Source of the DNA: Loktanella sp.
GTDB lineage: Bacteria > Pseudomonadota > Alphaproteobacteria > Rhodobacterales > Rhodobacteraceae
Reading direction: 5' to 3'
DNA: 12,335 nucleotides
NCBI GenBank assembly: GCA_003551805.1
Contig: PUNR01000306.1
Coordinates: forward strand, 1-12,335
Shown here: positions 6,460-12,335 of the stretch, piece after piece
Numbering within the stretch: position 1 is the first letter of the stretch
Layout: every line of letters starts with the position of its first letter
Made by a program: the position numbers and the translations under genes
Notes under the pieces: model-generated
The model's database searches: none
Told to the model about the DNA's origin: nothing
What the model saw: only the letters and a program-made list of their open reading frames with translations

Positions 6460-7476
6460 TCAGCATGCGTCGTAGCCTTTTGGATTTGCCGATTGCCAGG
6501 CCCACGTGCTGGCGGTCATTGCATCCAGATCATGCGTTGCTTGCCAGCCCAGTTCAGCGCGCGCGCGGGCAGGGTTGGCCTGCATTGCGGCGATATCGCC
6601 GGCGCGGCGCGGGGCTTGCTGTGTCGGGATGGTCTGGCCGCAGGCGCGCTCGAACGCGCGGACCATGTCGATGACGCTGTAACTTTGACCGGTGCCGATG
6701 TTGAACGGGCGCGCACCGCATGTTTTGCAGGTATAATCCAATGCGGCCACATGGGCGCGGGCCAGATCGACGACGTGGATATAATCGCGTTGGCCGGTGC
6801 CGTCCGGAGTGTCGTAATCGTCACCATAGATCGTCAGAGCCTGCCGCAACCCGATGGCAACCTGTGCTATATAGGGCATCAGATTGTTGGGGATGTCCTT
6901 GGGGTCTTCGCCAATGCGGGCCGAGGCATGGGCACCTACGGGATTGAAATATCGCAGGATCACAGCGCTCCGGTCTGGTGCTGCGGTGGCCCAATCGGTC
7001 AGGACCTGTTCGGCCATCAGTTTAGTGCGTCCGTAAACGGATGCCGGGCGCGTTGGATGCGCCTCGTCATAGGGCAGGTAATCGGGTTCGCCGTAGACGG
7101 TGGCCGAGGATGAAAAGATGATTTTGCGGCAGTCGGCCCTGTCCATCGCATGGAGCAGCGCCAGAGTGCCGCCCACATTCACATCGTAATAGGTCAGCGG
7201 TTTCTGCTGGCTTTCGCCCACTGCTTTTAATCCTGCGAAATGGACCACCGCATCAGGGGCGAAATCCTGCATGACGCGGTCAAGCATGGCCGGGTCGCGC
7301 ACGTCACCTTTGAAATCGGCGATCTTGCCGTTTGACAAGGCGCGTACACGGGTCAGCACCGCAGGTGTGGCGTTGGTGTAATTGTCCAGCACGCAGACTT
7401 CGTGGCCCTGAGCCATCAGTTCGATCAGGGTATGGCTGCCGATATATCCGGCGCCGCCAGTGACGAGCACGCGCAT
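6460..7476 (-). CDS. galE: UDP-glucose 4-epimerase
   Basis: Interconverts UDP-glucose and UDP-galactose using tightly bound NAD, in the cytoplasm. It is an extended short-chain dehydrogenase of 338 residues, the same length as E. coli GalE. The NAD-binding motif GGAGYIG is at 7-13. The catalytic serine is in FSSSATVYG (S124), and the YxxxK pair is Y148/K152 in YGRTK. Further GalE hallmarks are RYFNPVGAH at 175-183, GTGQRDYIHV at 226-235 and FNIGTGQSYSV at 258-268. The ATG at 7476 is supported by AAAGG 8 bases upstream and by the Rossmann fold starting at once. The start lies inside the end of manC, a 52-base overlap, so translation is probably coupled. It is the last gene of the operon. It points to galactose as a further component of the polymer, though GalE can also serve general metabolism. 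Confidence 0.95.
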   Translation of the reverse strand: MRVLVTGGAGYIGSHTLIELMAQGHEVCVLDNYTNATPAVLTRVRALSNGKIADFKGDVRDPAMLDRVMQDFAPDAVVHFAGLKAVGESQQKPLTYYDVNVGGTLALLHAMDRADCRKIIFSSSATVYGEPDYLPYDEAHPTRPASVYGRTKLMAEQVLTDWATAAPDRSAVILRYFNPVGAHASARIGEDPKDIPNNLMPYIAQVAIGLRQALTIYGDDYDTPDGTGQRDYIHVVDLARAHVAALDYTCKTCGARPFNIGTGQSYSVIDMVRAFERACGQTIPTQQAPRRAGDIAAMQANPARARAELGWQATHDLDAMTASTWAWQSANPKGYDAC

Positions 7477-8918
7477 GTCTTTTGCCTTTCTTTTGGCCGC
7501 GTCTCGCGGGCATAGACATCTTCATAGCGAATGATGTCGTCTTCGCCCAGATAGCTGCCGGTTTGCACCTCGATCAAGACCATGGGCAATTTGCCGGGGT
7601 TTTCCAAGCGGTGCGTGGACCCGAGGGGAATGTAAACAGATTCGTTCTCGGTCAGCAGTTTGACTTTGTTATTGCAAGTGACCCGCGCCGTGCCCTGCAC
7701 CACGATCCAGTGTTCGGACCGGTGCACATGCGATTGCAGCGACAGTGCTTCACCCGCGTTAACCACGATGCGTTTGACCTGAAACCTGTCGCCGACCACC
7801 AGGCTTTCAAACCAGCCCCATGGCCGGTGATCCTTGGGAAACCTGTCTGCCTGAACGGCTTGCGTCGCTTTCAGCAGGCCGACCGCAGCTTTGACATCCT
7901 GTGCGCGGCTTTTGTGGCTGATCAGAACCGCATCCGGCAGGGCGATGGCGACGATATCTTGCAGGCCGATCCCGATGATGACCTGTCCCTCGTTATCGGC
8001 GCGCAACAGGGTTCCGGTACAATCAATCGCCTGCGCTGCCCCTGACAGGGCGAGCCCGTCTGTTTCAGTCTCGCGCCAGATTGCAGCCCAATCGCCAAGA
8101 TCGGACCACTGCCCTGTGTAGGGCGCCACGCAAAGATTATCGGCCTGTTCCATGACGGCGTAATCAATCGAAAGGGCTGGTGCGCGCGACCAGTGTTCCG
8201 GCGCAAGCCGCAGAAACCCCAGATCGTGGCTGCCATTATCCATGGCCGCCTGAACCGCGTCTAGCATCACAGGGGCGTGGCGCGCAAAAGCTGCCAGAAT
8301 TGCCCGCGCGCTGAATAGAAACAGACCCGCGTTCCACAGATACCGACCATCTGCCAGCATGGTGGCGGCAGCTGCGGCATTCGGCTTTTCGACAAATCCA
8401 AGCAGTGGCAGGACCTTGGTGTCCCAAACGGGTGGCTCTGCCAATTCCAGATAGCCATAGCCTGTTTCCGGTCGGTCCGGTGTGATCCCGAAAGTGACCA
8501 ATTGCCCGCCCTTTGCGGGGGGTACCGCTGCTGTGATGGTCCGGACGAAATGCGCCGTATCGGGGATCACGTGGTCAGACGGGGCGACCAGCATGAGCGC
8601 GTCGGGGTCTGTTTGTGCCAGATGGATTGCTGCGGCAAGCACAGCGGGACCGGTATCGCGCCCGTCGGGTTCGATCAGCACGGCCTGCGGTGTTACGCCC
8701 GCCGCATGGCACTGCTGCACGGCAATAAAGCGGAACTGGTCGGCGGTTACGATCACCGGGGGTGCGAATGCGACACTGGCGAACCGCTGGAGGCTGGCCT
8801 GAAACAGGCTTTCCTCGCCCATAAGCGCCGAGAATTGTTTGGGGTAGCTTTGCCGCGACACCGGCCAAAGCCGCGTGCCCGACCCGCCGCAAAGGACAAC
8901 AGGGGTGATTTTTGACAT
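7425..8918 (-). CDS. manC: Mannose-1-phosphate guanylyltransferase / mannose-6-phosphate isomerase
   Basis: Bifunctional enzyme of the AlgA/ManC/XanB type. The N-terminal domain makes GDP-mannose from mannose-1-phosphate and GTP. The C-terminal cupin domain interconverts fructose-6-phosphate and mannose-6-phosphate. Visible motifs are the nucleotidyltransferase signature GGSGTRLWPVSR (11-22), FVEKP (175-179) with WNAGLF nearby, the isomerase entry HRPWGWFESL (364-373), and the metal-binding LQSHVHRSEHW (394-404). The 497-residue length is slightly above the usual 470-485. The last ~25 residues, after the conserved IIRYEDVYAR, are not family-like; most of them are read from bases that also encode the start of GalE. 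The ATG at 8918 has AGGG about 8 bases upstream, overlapping the fcl stop region. fcl ends 9 bases upstream. Confidence 0.94.
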   Translation of the reverse strand: MSKITPVVLCGGSGTRLWPVSRQSYPKQFSALMGEESLFQASLQRFASVAFAPPVIVTADQFRFIAVQQCHAAGVTPQAVLIEPDGRDTGPAVLAAAIHLAQTDPDALMLVAPSDHVIPDTAHFVRTITAAVPPAKGGQLVTFGITPDRPETGYGYLELAEPPVWDTKVLPLLGFVEKPNAAAAATMLADGRYLWNAGLFLFSARAILAAFARHAPVMLDAVQAAMDNGSHDLGFLRLAPEHWSRAPALSIDYAVMEQADNLCVAPYTGQWSDLGDWAAIWRETETDGLALSGAAQAIDCTGTLLRADNEGQVIIGIGLQDIVAIALPDAVLISHKSRAQDVKAAVGLLKATQAVQADRFPKDHRPWGWFESLVVGDRFQVKRIVVNAGEALSLQSHVHRSEHWIVVQGTARVTCNNKVKLLTENESVYIPLGSTHRLENPGKLPMVLIEVQTGSYLGEDDIIRYEDVYARETRPKERQKTCACSSLAAPDISAAIP

Positions 8919-8927
8919 GTTACGACC

Positions 8928-9896
8928 CTAACTGCATCGCAGGGCACGCCCTGCCTTTTGCTGTGACAAGAACCAATCGTAAGTGGCGCGCAAACCGTCT
9001 GGCAGAGTGATCCGGGGTGCCCAGCCCAACCGTTGCATGCGCGATGTATCCAGAACTTTGCGCGGGGTGCCGTCGGGTTTGCTGGCATCGCACAGAATAG
9101 CGCCGCGAAACCCGGTCAGATCGGCGATCATCTGTGCCAGATCAAGGACGCTGATATCGGTGCCCCAGCCGATGTTCAGATGGCTTTGGTCCGGCATGGT
9201 TTCAGCGGCATAGCGCCCCTTGTCGAGACCCATGACAAACAGTGCCCCCGCCGCCACGTCGTCGACATGCAGAAATTCACGCCGAGGCGTGCCGCTGCCC
9301 CAGATCGTGACGTGCTTTGCGCCGGTCTGCCGTGCTGTGTGAAACCGTAACAGAAGCGCGGGCAGCACATGCGCGTGGTTGCTGTGAAAATTGTCGCCCG
9401 GACCGTAAATGTTGGTCGGCATGACAGACCGGTAGTCGCGGCCATATTGGCGGTTATAGCTTTCGCACAGTTTGATCGCGGCGATCTTGGCGATGGCATA
9501 GGGGGCGTTTGTCGGCTCTAGCTGGCCGGTCAGCAGCGCGTTTTCGGTGATCGGCTGGGCGGTATCGCGGGGGTAGATGCAGGATGATCCCAGTTGCAGC
9601 AAGCGTTGCACACCCGCAGCGTGGGCCGCGTGGATGACATTGCTTGCGATCATCAGGTTGTCATGGATGAAATCCGCAGGATAGGTCGCATTGGCCATGA
9701 TTCCGCCGACACGGGCCGCAGCAAGGATCACCGCATCAGGGCGCTGTGCCTGCATGAAATCGCGCACGGCCCGCTGGTCGGTCAGGTCCAGATCAGGCCT
9801 GTCGGCAGTGATAACGTCGTCTGTGCCCGTTGCGCGCAGCAGACGCAGGATCGCGCTGCCTACCATGCCGTTGTGACCTGCAAGATATATCCGCAT
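8928..9896 (-). CDS. fcl: GDP-L-fucose synthase
   Basis: Converts GDP-4-keto-6-deoxy-mannose to GDP-L-fucose by 3,5-epimerisation and NADPH-dependent reduction. The 322-residue product matches the family length. It has the nucleotide-binding motif GHNGMVGS (7-14) and the active-site LGSSCIYP (102-109), giving S105 and C106. It also has the YxxxK pair Y133/K137 in APYAIAK. H176, in HVLPALL, is the expected catalytic acid. NIYGPGDNFH and GSGTPRREFLHVDD are further family signatures. The ATG at 9896 follows AGGG by 7 bases and lies 3 bases after the gmd stop. It is the second gene of the operon and takes the product of Gmd directly. The alternative wcaG name applies to the same family. Confidence 0.95.
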   Translation of the reverse strand: MRIYLAGHNGMVGSAILRLLRATGTDDVITADRPDLDLTDQRAVRDFMQAQRPDAVILAAARVGGIMANATYPADFIHDNLMIASNVIHAAHAAGVQRLLQLGSSCIYPRDTAQPITENALLTGQLEPTNAPYAIAKIAAIKLCESYNRQYGRDYRSVMPTNIYGPGDNFHSNHAHVLPALLLRFHTARQTGAKHVTIWGSGTPRREFLHVDDVAAGALFVMGLDKGRYAAETMPDQSHLNIGWGTDISVLDLAQMIADLTGFRGAILCDASKPDGTPRKVLDTSRMQRLGWAPRITLPDGLRATYDWFLSQQKAGRALRCS

Positions 9897-9899
9897 ACC

Positions 9900-11021
9900 C
9901 TAGCCCTGCATCGCCATGGGCAGTTCAAGCCCGTAATCGCGCAAAACCGCGTGGCGGCGTGCGGCGCGGTAATCCTCGGCGACCATTTCGGCGCACATCT
10001 GTTGGGCGGTGATTTGCGGGGTCCAGCCAAGCTTGGCCTTGGCCTTGGCTGGATTGCCAAGCAGGGTGTCCACCTCTGCGGGGCGGTAATAGCGCTGGTC
10101 GATGCGCATGATGGTGTCGCCGACCTTGACCTTGGGTGCAAGATCGCTGCGCACGGCGGTGACAATCGCGGTTTCACCGCTGCCATGCCCCGCAAAGTCC
10201 AGATCAATGCCCAGTTCGGCGGCGGTCCAGCGAATGAAATCGCGCACCGAATGTTGCACGCCTGTGGCGATGACGTAATCTTCGGGCTGGTCCTGTTGCA
10301 GCATCATCCACTGCATCCGGACGTAATCGCGCGCATGACCCCAATCGCGCAGCGCGTCGATATTGCCCATGTAAAGGCAGCTTTCCAGCCCGAGTGCTAT
10401 ATTCGTCAGCCCGCGCGTGATTTTGCGGGTGACAAAGGTTTCGCCGCGCCGCGGGCTTTCGTGATTGAACAGGATGCCGTTGCAGGCATAGATCCCATAG
10501 GCTTCGCGATAGTTTACGCAGATCCAATAGGCATAAAGCTTCGCCACACCGTAAGGGCTGCGGGGATGAAACGGTGTCAGTTCCGTTTGCGGTGATTGCG
10601 CGACCTGTCCGTATAGTTCGGACGTCGATGCCTGATAGAACCGCGTCTTGCCTTCCAGTCCCAGAAAACGGATCGATTCCAGCAGGCGCAGCGTGCCCAT
10701 TGCATCGACATCGGCGGTGTATTCAGGCGCTTCAAAGCTGACTGCAACATGTGATTGCGCGCCAAGGTTATAGACTTCGTCAGGCTGCACCTGCGCCATG
10801 ATCCGCGTCAGGTTGGATGTGTCGGTCAGATCGCCGTAATGCAGCACGAAACGGGCGTTGTCCGTCTGGGGGTCCTGATAGATGTGATCGACCCGGGCGG
10901 TGTTGAACATCGACGCGCGGCGTTTGATGCCGTGCACCTCGTAGCCTTTGCCAAGCAGGAATTCCGCCAGATAAGACCCGTCCTGCCCTGTGACGCCGGT
11001 AATCAGTGCGCGTTTCGTCAT
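9900..11021 (-). CDS. gmd: GDP-mannose 4,6-dehydratase
   Basis: Converts GDP-mannose to GDP-4-keto-6-deoxy-mannose with bound NADP, the first committed step to GDP-L-fucose. The 373-residue product equals the E. coli length. It has TGVTGQDGSYL (8-18) for cofactor binding, the catalytic T133 and E135 in STSELYG, and Y157/K161 in PYGVAK. FNHESPRRGETFVTRKI at 185-201 and GHARDYV downstream are strong Gmd signatures. The frame stays open upstream to 11273, but I start at 11021: MTKRALITG is the normal family N-terminus, AGGA lies about 8 bases before it, and upstream codons would cross the regulatory region. It is the first gene of the operon, with fcl starting 3 bases beyond its stop. The same intermediate can lead to GDP-rhamnose or perosamine, but fcl next door indicates fucose. 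Confidence 0.96.
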   Translation of the reverse strand: MTKRALITGVTGQDGSYLAEFLLGKGYEVHGIKRRASMFNTARVDHIYQDPQTDNARFVLHYGDLTDTSNLTRIMAQVQPDEVYNLGAQSHVAVSFEAPEYTADVDAMGTLRLLESIRFLGLEGKTRFYQASTSELYGQVAQSPQTELTPFHPRSPYGVAKLYAYWICVNYREAYGIYACNGILFNHESPRRGETFVTRKITRGLTNIALGLESCLYMGNIDALRDWGHARDYVRMQWMMLQQDQPEDYVIATGVQHSVRDFIRWTAAELGIDLDFAGHGSGETAIVTAVRSDLAPKVKVGDTIMRIDQRYYRPAEVDTLLGNPAKAKAKLGWTPQITAQQMCAEMVAEDYRAARRHAVLRDYGLELPMAMQG

Positions 11022-11165
11022 GGTGCCATCCTGCGACAAAGGTTCGTTAACCTCGTTTTGCCGGATCAGGCTTAAGGATTCGTTAATGCTGGAACGGTGG
11101 GGCAGGCGGGATTTAACATCTTTGGTGCAGGATGCGGCATCCCCGATTGAAAAGGTGCCTATCGC
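11022..11165. promoter_or_regulatory. Divergent promoter region, gmd operon / DUF2793 gene, with a CtrA-like motif
   Basis: 144 bases between two divergent starts. TTAA-GGATTCG-TTAA at 11072-11086 matches the spacing of the alphaproteobacterial CtrA box (TTAA-N7-TTAA). TTCGTTAA occurs at 11043-11050 and again at 11079-11086, a direct repeat 36 bases apart. The box lies about 50 bases upstream of gmd and 80 upstream of the DUF2793 start. AAAGG at 11151-11155 is the likely ribosome-binding site of the latter. Binding is inferred from the motif only. Confidence 0.45.
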
Positions 11166-11930
11166 ATGTCCGACCAGACCCCCAAGCTGTCCTTGCCCTT
11201 CATCATGCCAGCACAGGCGCAAAAACACGTCACCCATAACGAAGCGATCGAGCTTTTGGACCTGATCGTCCAACTGACGCTGGAATCAGTCGCGCAAACG
11301 ACACCACCAGCGACCCCGGCAGAAGGGCAATCCTGGGCCGTGCCGGTGGGCAGTCATGGCGCATGGGCTGCACAGGCGGGCAAGATTGCCACCTGGCGGG
11401 GTGGGGGGTGGCTCTTTGTCGCACCTGTGGGTGGCTGGGTCGCTTGGGTGGCAGATGCGGGCGCGCTGCATGTCTGGACCGAAGGGCAATGGACGCCCAA
11501 GGGAGAGATGCCGGATTTGCAAAACTTGCCTGCTCTTGGGATCAATGCAACGGCTGATGCGACCAACCGGCTGGCCCTGCGGGCGACAGCGGCGCTGTTT
11601 GATAACGAAGGCGCTGGCCACCAGATCAAGATTAACAAGGCCACGTCAGATGACACGGCGGCGTTGGTATTCCAGACCAGCTATGGCGGACGGGCCGAAT
11701 TGGGGCTGGCAGGAGACGATGATTTCAGCATCAAAGTATCGCCAGACGGCACAAACTGGCAGTCTGCGATCAGGATCGTGGCCGCAAGCGGGAGCGTGCA
11801 ACTGGCTGGGTTGCTGCAACTGTTGCCGGGCACGATGCCTGCGATGGCAGAGGCGGGCGATATTTACTTTGATTCTGCAACTGCAAAGCTGCGCTGCTTT
11901 GACGGCACGATCTGGCACGACCTGTTTTAG
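11166..11930 (+). CDS. DUF2793 domain protein, phage-tail-like
   Basis: A 254-residue protein recognised as DUF2793 by its N-terminus: TPKLSLPFIMPAQAQKHVTH at 5-24, followed by a GxxWAVP and GAWA-type Trp/Gly-rich region at ~55-110. I recall this family mainly from alphaproteobacterial prophage and gene-transfer-agent-like regions; its function is not established. The C-terminus, GDIYFDSATAKLRCFDGTIW at 231-250, resembles short motifs at the ends of phage tail-fibre proteins. There is no signal peptide or membrane segment. The ATG at 11166 follows AAAGG by 10 bases. It is divergent from gmd and closed by a strong hairpin at 11955-11984, so it appears to be its own transcription unit. No other phage structural gene is in the window. 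A link to the polysaccharide genes is conjecture. Confidence 0.75.
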   Translation: MSDQTPKLSLPFIMPAQAQKHVTHNEAIELLDLIVQLTLESVAQTTPPATPAEGQSWAVPVGSHGAWAAQAGKIATWRGGGWLFVAPVGGWVAWVADAGALHVWTEGQWTPKGEMPDLQNLPALGINATADATNRLALRATAALFDNEGAGHQIKINKATSDDTAALVFQTSYGGRAELGLAGDDDFSIKVSPDGTNWQSAIRIVAASGSVQLAGLLQLLPGTMPAMAEAGDIYFDSATAKLRCFDGTIWHDLF

Positions 11931-11954
11931 AATCCCGCACCAGCCAGACCTTGG

Positions 11955-11987
11955 AACCACGGGATCAGTCCGGATCCCGTGGTTTTT
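11955..11987 (+). terminator. Intrinsic terminator of the DUF2793 gene
   Basis: AACCACGGGATC (11955-11966) and GATCCCGTGGTT (11973-11984) form a perfect 12-bp stem with the 6-base loop AGTCCG, followed by TTT (five T in all to 11987). The stem is very stable although the T-tract is short. It begins 25 bases after the stop codon and marks the right end of the GC-rich sequence. Confidence 0.85.
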
Positions 11988-12066
11988 GAATTGCTGCTGA
12001 ATTTAACAGAAAATGACAGAAATTAAATTAGAAAAAATCTTAAATAACAAATAAAACAGACGAAAT

Positions 12067-12306
12067 ATGAGCCACCTTGATGCATTAATAAAATTCTTAT
12101 ACAACGAATATGTAGAAGAACTATTCATAAACGAAACACCTAAATATACATCTATGTGTTATGATGTTATTAAACACGATGCTGATGAAAGATTAGGTAT
12201 AGAAATAACAGACATAGAAATACAATATGTTAAACTAAAAGTTCAAAATATAATAAACAATAAAGAATTATTAAAAACTTTATCTATAAAAAACCCCTCT
12301 TTATAG
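12067..12306 (+). CDS. Hypothetical 79-residue protein in AT-rich segment
   Basis: I do not recognise this protein. It is rich in Ile, Lys, Glu and Asn, with codons almost all ending in A or T (AGA for Arg, TTA for Leu, ATA for Ile), quite unlike every other gene here. It has no signal peptide or membrane segment and looks soluble, with probable helices (LDALIKFLYNEYVEELF at 4-20; VKLKVQNIINNKELLKTL at 55-72). No good ribosome-binding site precedes the ATG at 12067. It is the only sizeable frame in the segment, and its protein-like composition plus a terminator overlapping its stop argue for a real gene. In such AT-rich DNA stop codons are common, which makes a 79-codon open frame somewhat more meaningful than usual. 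Confidence 0.5.
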   Translation: MSHLDALIKFLYNEYVEELFINETPKYTSMCYDVIKHDADERLGIEITDIEIQYVKLKVQNIINNKELLKTLSIKNPSL

Positions 12307-12330
12307 AAAGAGGGTTATTTATTTTTAATA
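12291..12330. terminator. Bidirectional intrinsic terminator overlapping the end of the small ORF
   Basis: CCCTCTTT (12295-12302), loop ATAG, and AAAGAGGG (12307-12314) form a perfect 8-bp stem. The plus side has a T-rich tail (ATTTATTTTTA). On the minus strand the hairpin is followed, after one G, by six T, an even better terminator for any gene entering from the right. The TAG stop of the ORF is within the loop. Confidence 0.8.
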
Positions 12331-12335
12331 TATAC

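Larger units (their letters stand above)
12001..12335. other. Extremely AT-rich segment, about 23% GC
   Basis: Hand counting gives 76 G or C in 335 bases, against GC-rich sequence immediately to the left. The change is abrupt, within roughly 20 bases after the terminator ending near 11987. The segment holds one short ORF and one hairpin. Either it is a very recent foreign insertion or the boundary is an assembly join. I see no repeat, tRNA or integrase at the junction that would mark an insertion site. Confidence 0.85.

Noticed and set aside
7482..8045. 187-codon open frame on the plus strand over manC
   Set aside because: It is antisense to the cupin domain of ManC, which is strongly conserved; no independent ribosome-binding site or domain was seen.
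9594..10595. 333-codon open frame on the plus strand
   Set aside because: It is antisense to fcl and gmd, both with full sets of catalytic motifs; the translation has no recognisable domain.
11022..11273. 84-residue N-terminal extension of Gmd
   Set aside because: The extension runs through the divergent regulatory region and into the DUF2793 gene; the conserved Gmd N-terminus and a ribosome-binding site support 11021.

Overview
The window looks like chromosome of a GC-rich alphaproteobacterium, most likely a Rhodobacteraceae (Roseobacter-type) member. The clues are the codon use, an rsmB gene beside a DUF1674/SDHAF4-like gene, a DUF2793 protein, and a GC-rich double terminator between convergent genes. 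The last ~335 bases are a sharp exception, at about 23% GC by my hand count.

Layout. (1) 1-1392: housekeeping end, with a truncated rsmB on the minus strand (runs off the left edge) divergent from a 58-residue SDHAF4-like succinate dehydrogenase assembly factor. (2) 1519-4808: a Wza-type polysaccharide export lipoprotein (+) that meets tail-to-tail, sharing 4 bases, a large RTX calcium-binding protein (-). The RTX protein has a seven-repeat, propeller-like N-terminal half. (3) 4975-6348: a phosphomannomutase (+), divergent from the RTX gene. (4) 6368-6439: back-to-back intrinsic terminators. (5) 11021-6460 on the minus strand: a tightly packed operon gmd-fcl-manC-galE. (6) 11166-11930: a DUF2793 protein (+), divergent from gmd and closed by a strong hairpin. 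(7) 12001-12335: the very AT-rich tail with a 79-codon ORF whose stop codon sits in the loop of a terminator hairpin.

How the genes fit together. Phosphomannomutase (Man-6-P to Man-1-P), ManC (Man-1-P to GDP-mannose, with a C-terminal phosphomannose isomerase domain for Fru-6-P to Man-6-P), Gmd and Fcl together form a complete route from fructose-6-phosphate to GDP-L-fucose. GalE adds UDP-galactose. With the export lipoprotein, this suggests a fucose- and possibly galactose-containing exopolysaccharide or capsule. No glycosyltransferase, Wzx/Wzy, Wzc-type co-polymerase or type I secretion gene lies in the window, so assembly genes must be elsewhere. The RTX protein is probably a type I-secreted surface or matrix protein associated with that polysaccharide (inference).

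I saw no tRNA, rRNA, insertion sequence or CRISPR array, and no gene-free stretch exceeds 300 bases. The most unusual items are the propeller-RTX protein, the AT-rich tail, a TTAA-N7-TTAA (CtrA-like) motif between gmd and the DUF2793 gene, and the overlapping gene ends.
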